Positions 57,591-64,000 of a stretch of 64,000 nt of DNA are shown piece by piece (position 1 is the stretch's first letter; every line of letters begins with the position of its first letter). The notes below the pieces were generated by a model. The model was not told where the DNA came from. It did no database searches and worked only from the letters and a program-made list of their open reading frames with translations. The DNA lies in the NCBI GenBank assembly GCA_029255685.2, contig CM055319.2:33815068-33879067 (forward strand). Reading direction: 5' to 3'. The stretch comes from Silene conica. Lineage: Eukaryota > Streptophyta > Magnoliopsida > Caryophyllales > Caryophyllaceae. The position numbers and the translations under genes are program-made.

Positions 57591-57742
57591 TATGTATATA
57601 TGTATATATGTATATATATATATATATATACATATGTATGTATATATGTATATATGTATATATATATATATATATCTGTATATATATATATACAGATATA
57701 TATATTTATAGATATATACATATATATATACATATATATATA
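57541..57742. repeat. (TA)n / (CATATA)n microsatellite
   Basis: About 200 bp of TA with interspersed C and G (CATATATATG-type). Right-hand remnant of the TA target of Copia A and left flank of the next element. Tyr/Ile-rich ORFs through it are artefacts. Confidence 0.95.
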
Positions 57743-57909
57743 GAAATCGAATCACGTGAGGCACCCTTCTTAGGGTGAGGTCGCCGGACCCTTTCTAAGC
57801 CATTGGATTAAAAACTACAAATGGCTGAGATTAAACACATAAATGAAATAGAAAATTCGGCCATATTCATTGATTCTATGTTGACTCATGACAGAAGAAT
57901 TGTTCTCAC

Positions 57910-58007
57910 CCTTAAGAACAACAGCGCCATTTACATTAGCATTGAATTCATACATTGTAAAGGTTGGTGGGCAATCAACTATTTTCTCGCCAGGTTCCAG
58001 CACACAA
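57910..58007 (-). pseudogene. HISN6: HISN6 fragment, downstream exon
   Basis: 98 bp encoding CVLEPGEKIVDCPPTFTMYE and on to VNGAVVLK, a section of plant histidinol-phosphate aminotransferase, the PLP enzyme converting imidazole-acetol phosphate to histidinol phosphate in plastids. Preceded by an acceptor (CTCAG) and followed by a donor (G|GTGAGA). It reads in phase with the exon at 58138-58292 across a 130-bp intron. Only this fraction of the enzyme is present, so it cannot be functional. Confidence 0.85.
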
Positions 58008-58137
58008 CTGAGCTACAAAATTATTTAAACAAGAGATAAGACACATTGATTCCATAAGAAAATACAGAAAGAGAAGGACAAGGAAAATCAATTGCTTGAA
58101 AACTTCAGTTAAAGGAGAATAGGTTATGGTCGCTGAC

Positions 58138-58292
58138 CGCATGATCAAGTCAATGAGCTCATCAGCTCCACATCCTGCAAGAATATACTCGGCTTCGAGG
58201 CCTGAGTCCTCTGCAAGAGCAGCACGTAATCTACGACTTTCTGGGTCGGGATAAATGTAAGGAAACTTCATGTTCCCTAGAGCTTCAAATAC
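58138..58292 (-). pseudogene. HISN6: HISN6 fragment, upstream exon
   Basis: 155 bp encoding VFEALGNMKFPYIYPDPESR through the highly conserved GCGADELIDLIMR of histidinol-phosphate aminotransferase. The acceptor (TTGTTCATAG) and donor (GCG|GTCAGC) are intact and the split arginine codon is completed by the next exon. Retained intron means capture from genomic DNA, not from mRNA. No other exons of the gene are seen in the window. Confidence 0.88.
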
Positions 58293-58466
58293 CTATGAAC
58301 AAAGAAAAATGCAGTCCAAACGACAAATTAATATTGAACTTAATCATTGAAACTAGAAGTTCAAGACGTTTCTTGCAAACTCAACCAACTTTCCAAATTT
58401 CTATCACTTGCCTCTGGAGGTGGACCATATGGATTCTCATTTGCATCCAGTTTGATGATATTCTCA

Positions 58467-59577
58467 TTTTAAGTCCAAGTTTCACGAAATAACGTTCCGG
58501 TTTCACAAATTAAGGTCCAATATTCATGAAATAAGAAATTAAACATTTCGTGAGTTAACAAACATTTTAAGTCCAAGTTTCACGAAATATGGTTCCGGTT
58601 TCACGAATTAAGGTCCAAGATTCACGAAATAAGAAATTATACATTTCGTGAGTAAACAAACATTTTAAATTCACGTTTCACAAAATAAGGTCCCGGTTTC
58701 ACAAATTAAGGTCCAAGATTCACGAAATAAGAAATTAAACATTTTGGGAATAAACAAACATTTTAAGTCCAAGTTTCACGAAATAAGGTCACGGTTTCAC
58801 AAATTAAGGTCCAAGATTCACGAAATAAGAAATAATACATTTCGTGAATAAACAAACATTTTAAGTCCAGGTTTCACGAAATAAGGTCCCGGTTTCACAA
58901 ATTAAGGTCCAATATTCATGAAATCAGAAATTAAACATTTCGCGAGTGAACAAACATTTTAAGTCCAAGTTTCACGAAATATGGTTCCGGTTTCACAAAT
59001 TAAGGTCCAAGATTCACGAAATAAGAAATTATACATTTCGTGAGTAAACAAACATTTTAAATTCACGTTTCACAAAATAAAGTCCCGGTTTCACGAATTA
59101 AGGTCCAAGATTCACGAAATAAGAAATTAAACATTTTGTGAGTGAACAAACATTTTAAGTCCAAGTTTCACGAAATAAGGTTCCGGTTTCACGAATTAAG
59201 GTCCAAGATTCACGAAATAAGAAATTAAACATTTTGTGAGTGAACAAACATTTTAATTCAAAGTTTCACGAAATAAGGTTTCGGCTTCACAAATTAAGGT
59301 CCAAGATTCGCGAAATAAGAAATTATATATTTCGTGAGTAAACAAACATTTTAAATCCAAGTTTCACGAAATAAGGTTTCGGTTTCACAAATTAAGGTCC
59401 GAAATTCAGGAAATAAGAAATTATCCATTTTGTGAGCAAACAAACATTTTAAGTCTAAGTTTCACGAAATAAGGTTCCGAGTTCACAAATTAAGGTCGAA
59501 GATTCACAAAATAAGAAATTAAATATTTTGTGAGTAAACAAATATTTTAAGCCCAAATTTCACGAAATAAGAAAAAG
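58467..59577. repeat. 98-bp satellite-like array (about 11 units)
   Basis: Head-to-tail 98-bp units starting TTTTAAGTCCAAGTTTCACG, each made of three related sub-repeats (TTCACGAAATAAGG, TTCACAAATTAAGG, TTCACGAAATAAGA) and an inverted TTTCGTGAG. Units differ by a few bases; none is coding. Confidence 0.93.
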
Positions 59578-59839
59578 AGCAAAATGAATTATTTTTTTAG
59601 ATAGAGAAAATATTTGGGCCAAATGAATTGTTATAAATGACCCATAATTTTCATCCCATTGAAATTAATCCAATAAACATTGAAAATCATGTGTAACATA
59701 GTAAGGGTTCGGCGGCCTCACGTGATCCGGCCTCATATATATATATAGAATTAGGATCATGTAAGTATGAGTTATATATTTGAGTATTGAGTATTAATAA
59801 AGGAAATAGGAAAAATCACGCGCAAAATTAAAAATCGTT

Positions 59840-59909
59840 GGTAGGCAGACTCGAACCTCCAACCTTGAGGTTAACTGTCACATAGCCTAACCAACTGAGC
59901 TACTCTTGG
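59840..59909 (-). other. tRNA-like module 1 (tRNA-Asn-related)
   Basis: Minus strand: box A TAGCTCAGTTGG (59902-59891) and box B GGTTCGAGTCT (59858-59848), with CAGTTAACCTC in the anticodon arm, resembling tRNA-Asn (GTT). The acceptor stem does not pair, so it is not a working tRNA gene; the pol III boxes look intact. Confidence 0.6.
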
Positions 59910-60187
59910 TTATTGATAAACATTGCTTCAATTTCGTAAATATTACTCGTAGTTAATTATCTAAAGTGCAAAAGTCACAACAAATTCGTTTCTTATATAA
60001 ATGTTCGTTAATTATATAAATATTTCTTATCATTTTTTTTTTGTTTTTTTATGTAACACATTTAATTGTATTTTTTTTTTCCGGTATCATTTTTTTAAAC
60101 AAGTTTTTTTTTAGAATTACGTTTTTTTAATAACAGGTAGGAGGGCTCGAGAAACGGAATATCACGCGAAAAAAAAAAAAAAAACTG

Positions 60188-60258
60188 GCTCGTAGGAGGG
60201 CTCGAACCTCTAACCTTGAGGTTAAGATTTAGACAATTTACCAACTAACTATTCAAAC
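60188..60258 (-). other. tRNA-like module 2 (degraded)
   Basis: Box B GGTTCGAGCCC is retained; box A is decayed to TAGTTAGTTGG; the anticodon arm reads ATCTTAACCTCAAGG. Same arm position as module 1. Confidence 0.5.
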
Positions 60259-60535
60259 TTATTGATAATTATAACTTTAGTGATATAAATATTCGGTGAT
60301 ATTTAAAGTGCAAAAGTCACAACAATATTCTTTTCTTATAAAAATATTCGTTAATTATATAATTATTTCTTTTCATTTTTTTTTTGTTTTTTAATTATAC
60401 CACGTTTAATTGTAATTTTTTCCGGTATCATTTTTTTAAATAATTTTTTTAATATCACGTTTTTTTTAATAACAGGTTGTTTATTGTAAGTTGTGAATTG
60501 TGATATTGTTTACACATACACAATAATCATGTACT

Positions 60536-60957
60536 CAATATCACAACAATATCACAATATAGTAACAACAATATCACAACATACTGAAAACAATATCACT
60601 ACATACTGAAAACAATATCACAACATACTGAAAACAATATCACAACATACTGAAAACAATATCACTACATATTGAAAACAATATCACTACATACTGAAAA
60701 CAATATCACTACATACTGAAAACAATATCACAACATACTGAAAACAATATCACAACATACTGAAAACAATATCACTACATACTGAAAACAATATCATCAC
60801 TACATACTGAAAACAATATCACAATATATTGAAAACAATATCACTACATACTGAAAATAATATCACAATATACTGAAAACAATATCACTACATACTAAAA
60901 ACAATATCACTACATACTGAAAACAATATCACTACATACTGAAAACAATATTACAAC
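60536..60957. repeat. 22-bp tandem array
   Basis: About 19 units of CATACTGAAAACAATATCAC(TA or AA), with occasional variants (ATATTGAAAA; one TCATCAC insertion). It forms the centre of the inverted-repeat element. Confidence 0.93.
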
Positions 60958-61187
60958 ATCCAATAAACAACGTCTTATTAAAAATACGTGATACTAAAAA
61001 AAACTTGTTTAAAAAAATGATACCGAGAAAAAACACAATTAAACGTAGTACATAAAGAAAACAAAAACAAAAAATAAGAAAAGAAATATTTTTATAATTA
61101 ACGAATATTTATACTAAAAAGTGTAACTTTTGCACTTTAAATAATTAACGAATATATAAATTACTGAAGCATTATTTATCAATTAAG

Positions 61188-61260
61188 CTACAGTAGCTCA
61201 GTTGGTAAGTGTGGGTGGTTGCCGACCCAACGGTCAGGGGTTCGAGCCGTACGTCCAGCG
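61188..61260 (+). other. tRNA-like module 3 in right arm
   Basis: Box A TAGCTCAGTTGG (61194-61205) and box B GGTTCGAGCC (61239-61248) are perfect, but the body between them differs from modules 1 and 2 (GGTTGCCGACCCAACGG). The parent tRNA is not identified. Acceptor stem not paired. Confidence 0.5.
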
Positions 61261-61770
61261 AAATTTTGTTTTGCGCGTGAAATTTTTGATTTCATTCATT
61301 ATTACTCAATACTCAAATATATTTCGTATACACTTTTATGCCTCTCCTTTAGTTGTTTTGAGATAATTCTTGTGCTAAATTGTGTCATTTATATGCTATT
61401 TATATTAGAATGTCGATACTTCCGCCTTTCGGTGTTTAATGCAGGATTGATGCATTTATGGAGCAAAAGATGGATTGGAGCACCGCGGACCCGACATGAA
61501 GGAACACACGTAGCACGGCACGAGGATCTAGGAAGGAAGAGCTAAGGAGATTATCGAAGGCAAGCACAAAGAAGAGCTCCATATAACTAGTACCTACTTT
61601 GGAGAGCCATATCTCGAGTTATACAAATGATAATCAGGTGATTCCAACTGGAGGTGAAAGTTCATCCTCTTAGCTTTCCAACGCCACGAAAAGCACTTGA
61701 TTTGGACAAGTAACGAAGAAATGGAGACCGTTTGAAGTTCAGTGCGCGGAGCAGAAATTACGCGCTGAGA

Positions 61771-61872
61771 GCACTCGATCGAGTGCCACCAACACTCGAT
61801 CGAGTGCCTTTAGTGCTCGATCGAGTGCCTTGAATGCTCGATCGAATGCCTTGAGTGCTTGATCGAGTGCTT
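61771..61872. repeat. ACTCGATCGAGT palindrome array in U3 of F
   Basis: Five palindromes about 21 bp apart: GCACTCGATCGAGTGC is perfect over 16 bp (61771-61786); later ones have one or two changes (GCTCGATCGAATGC, GCTTGATCGAGTGC). Confidence 0.92.
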
Positions 61873-61912
61873 TAATTTACCCCGAGTTTCCATAAATTGT
61901 TTAGTAGTTTAC

Positions 61913-61920
61913 TATAAATA
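61913..61920 (+). promoter_or_regulatory. TATA box of element F
   Basis: TATAAATA, 41 bp after the palindrome array. Confidence 0.6.
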
Positions 61921-62751
61921 AAGGCTTCGTAGCCTATTGTTAGATACGCTTTTATTACTCTAAAAACCGTAATTATTACTAGTAGCTCTCTAGATTTTTA
62001 TTTAGCAATTGCCTTCGGATCTTGTTTTCCTATTTACGGTATTTAATCATAATCTCTACTTTAGTTCTTCAATTATTCTTGTTCTTAGTTTATTGCTTTA
62101 TTAATTATGTTTTCAATCAATATTGTTGTAGTTAGATCCCAAGCCATGCGTAGCAAATTTATTTGTCTAGGGTGAAAAGGGATCTAGGTGATTAGAAGGG
62201 GGAATCAAACTTTAATGATGTTTAATTGTTAAACTGCTTATTATTATTGTTCTATTGTTGTTTTAAATCTGATTAATTAATTACTGGCCAGGATTAGTTA
62301 ATTAGTCTCGCGAATTAGTCTTAGATCCGACCGTAGACTAAGACTAAGATAGGCCACAACAATTGAATAGAGTGACCTAATTATAGCAACCGCATGTTAG
62401 GTTTAGATCTAAAGATTATATGAATACCGACCGGACATATGATCTTAAATAATAATCTTGCCCAATTAAATTAGTTAAATCCTATTCCCCTGGATAATTG
62501 CCTATGTGAACTTGATCCCTAAATGTTTCCTAATACTTGTTTACATCTTTATTTACTTATTTTGCAATTAGTTCATTAGAAAACAAACACAACCAAAACA
62601 ACCCACTTGTTACTTTAAGACTTATTTACTTTAGCAAACAATTTATTTCCGCCTCTCTGTGTATTTGATACCTTTCTTACCGCTAGCTATTAGTTAGTAG
62701 TATCCTAAGGATTACTTTGATTTAGGGTGACGACTTTACCCTTATCAAATT

Positions 62752-62768
62752 TGGCGCCGTTGCCGGGG
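62752..62768 (+). other. Primer-binding site of element F
   Basis: TGGCGCCGTTGCCGGGG, four bases past the LTR end; tRNA-Asp type. Confidence 0.85.
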
Positions 62769-62880
62769 TGGCAACAATTTAGTTGTTTGTTACTTGTTTA
62801 ATTTGTCTTTTGTCTCAGGGGAACTCCAGTTCCTTGAGACTGTTTTTACGCTTTTCTTGTTCGTTCCTTGTATCCCCAGG

Positions 62881-64000
62881 TCAAATCGGTCCGAGATCAT
62901 TGATTTTGATCCTGAACCAGAGAGGACTTTTCGCTACAGAAGGAATTTTAATAGAGAAGTGGGTCAAGTAGAAGACTTAAGTATACTTGACAGGATTGAG
63001 CCTTTAATTACCTCAGAAAATTTATCTTCTGACGAGGACGATATTGTTTCTGAGACCATTGTCGCTACACCAAAGATGGCTGCACCCAATACAGCTACCT
63101 TGGCAAGCTACAACGAGCCTACTTTGGCTTCTATTCCAACAGGATTTATACCTCCTCCTACTGATGCTGAGGAGAAGCCTTTTGACATCAAGCCTTCTTA
63201 TCTTGCGTTGGTAGAGCGAAATATGTTTGGAGGTAGATCTGGGGAAGATCCTGCGAAACATATGGATAAGTTTGTCACTTATTGCAGCTCCATTCCTTTG
63301 CCAACAGGAGTGACCTATGATCAGGTCAAGTACCGACTTTTCCCTTCTTCTCTACAAGATGAGGCTAGCGAATGGTTACGCGAGTTGGATTTGACTGCTC
63401 ATGCCATTACTGATTGGAATTCTCTAGCTCTTGCATTCTACAAGAGATACTTTCCACCACAAAAGACAAACAATCTCAGGAATCAGATTACTAACTTCAA
63501 GCAAGGAGGTAATGAAGATTTTAATGAGGCATGGGTACGTTTCAAAAGATTGGTTCGGGCAGTTCCTCATCATGGGTTTCAGAAATGGTTTCTTTGTAAC
63601 CAGTTTTACAACGGGTTATTCGATGATCATAGAGTTCTTTTTGATTCTTCTGCTAACGGAAGATTTCAGAATAATACCACTGATGATACATCTTATAAAT
63701 TGATCGATGATATGGCTACTCATACTGCTGAATATGGAAATCCAAGAGGCTCTGCAAGGGGAAGTGGTACAGATAGTGCCGTCGCAGCCCAGTTAGAAGC
63801 TTTGAATGCTAAGATTGCACAAATGCAAACAACACAAGCTTTGGGTGGCCAACACCAAGTGGTTAATATGGTTCAACAAAGGGAAGTAATTTTCTGCGGA
63901 AGATGTGGTGTAGACGGTCATATTGCTGATGAGTGTGTAAGTCCTATGGAACAGGTACTTGTTTTCCAATCCTACAAGCAAGCTAATCCTTTTTCTAACA
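62881..64000 (+). CDS. Element F gag, partial (runs off window)
   Basis: An open frame from upstream of 62881 to the last base with no stop. Homology to Athila gag begins at DFDPEPERTFRYRR (compare SEPERLFRALRR in B and C). The capsid core reads YRLFPSSLQDEASEWL, FYKRYFPPQKTNNLRNQI and NEAWVRFKRLVR; the zinc knuckle CGRCGVDGHIADEC is at 63895-63936. The first in-frame ATG is 63076, after the first homologous residues. The expected N terminus (GNSSSLR-like, near 62819) lies in another frame, separated by a pyrimidine-rich stretch ending CCCCAG at 62879. So the start is either frameshifted, removed by splicing, or non-ATG. Confidence 0.8.

Larger units (their letters stand above)
57743..59734. 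mobile_element. Pack-type DNA element carrying a host gene fragment
   Basis: Ends are imperfect inverted repeats: GAAATCGAATCACGTGAGG at 57743 and, reading inward from 59734, GAGGCCGGATCACGTGAGG, both continuing with a similar CGCCGRACCCTT block. TA repeats flank both sides, compatible with a 9-bp duplication as in Mutator-like elements but not provable there. Interior: two exons of HISN6 on the minus strand and a 98-bp satellite array. No transposase. Family assignment is tentative. Confidence 0.6.
59774..61322. mobile_element. Long inverted-repeat element with tRNA-like arms
   Basis: The left arm (59774 to about 60135) is inverted at about 60955-61322; outer ends share ATATATTTGAGTATTGAGTA exactly. 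A second, truncated left-type arm occupies about 60160-60480 in the same orientation as the first. Each arm carries a tRNA-like module near its outer side. The centre is a 22-bp tandem array. No transposase; foldback or Mutator-like is possible. Confidence 0.7.
61359..62747 (+). repeat. 5' LTR of element F (start approximate)
   Basis: End fixed by the adjoining primer site; start estimated. Contains five ACTCGATCGAGT palindromes, then a TATA box, an arrangement like that of the Athila B/C LTR. The 36 bases between 61323 and 61358 show nothing. Confidence 0.6.
61359..64000 (+). mobile_element. Athila/Tat-like Ty3 element F, 5' part
   Basis: 5' LTR ending ACCCTTATCA at 62747, primer site at 62752 and gag running off the window. 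The LTR start is uncertain: TGAGATAATTC at 61359 is the best candidate for a partner of the TTATCA end. A different family from B and C, but with the same primer type and related Gag. Confidence 0.8.

Noticed and set aside
57412..57778. Tyr/Ile-rich ORFs on both strands
   Set aside because: Translations of the (TA)n microsatellite.
59840..59909. Functional tRNA-Asn gene
   Set aside because: Acceptor and part of the anticodon stem do not pair and the module is embedded in a repeat arm; only the pol III boxes look intact.
61219..61545. 108-codon ORF starting in the tRNA-like module
   Set aside because: Spans the junction of the inverted-repeat element and the LTR of F; no homology.

Overview
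The window is plant nuclear DNA, most likely from an angiosperm and probably a eudicot. It is almost entirely nested transposable elements, which points to a heterochromatic or pericentromeric setting. Evidence for a plant: Ty1/Copia elements primed by initiator-tRNA-Met, Athila-type Ty3 elements with a tRNA-Asp-type primer site and a third ORF after pol, a Helitron with plant-type ends, and an intron-bearing fragment of a plant histidinol-phosphate aminotransferase gene. I cannot name the species. No intact host gene is visible.

Layout. (1) 1-2054 is the 3' end of Copia element E (plus strand; LTR 785-2054). (2) 2152-57540 is a single old Copia element A (minus strand, about 9.2 kb when insertions are removed), sitting in a (TA)n tract and blown up to 55 kb by five insertions. 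These are a 2.5-kb solo LTR in its 3' LTR (2199-4719, duplication TGTAA); a 3.1-kb solo LTR in its protease/integrase region (9402-12488, duplication TACAA); Athila element B in gag (13656-28879, minus, duplication ACTAC); Athila element C in its 5' LTR (31067-54186, plus, duplication GGCAC), itself split by Copia element D (39826-48265, minus, duplication TTTAA); and a non-coding Helitron in the same LTR (54692-56947, precise A/T target). (3) 57541-61322 holds a (TA)n tract, a Pack-type DNA element carrying two exons of HISN6 and a 98-bp satellite, and an inverted-repeat element with tRNA-like modules in its arms. (4) From about 61.36 kb to the window end is the 5' LTR, primer site and gag of a further Athila-like element F, which runs off the edge.

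Coding status. Only Copia D is intact: one 1343-codon Gag-Pol ORF, with LTRs differing at about three bases plus one indel in 1 kb. A, B and C are broken by several stops and frameshifts each (LTR pair divergence roughly 1.3-1.5% by eye). F's gag is open to the window edge but has no obvious start codon at its N terminus.

Most interesting signals. The three Copia families E, A and D share a stem-loop about 80-170 nt inside the LTR with compensatory base changes in both helices, and a conserved 3' non-coding module with a 12-bp palindrome that also covaries. GC-rich palindrome arrays built on AGCCGGT/ACCGGCT occur in two unrelated Ty3-type LTR families; in Athila they lie just upstream of the LTR TATA box and again just upstream of the third ORF, suggesting a duplicated promoter module. 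F and D have unrelated palindromes in U3 and in the 5' leader respectively.
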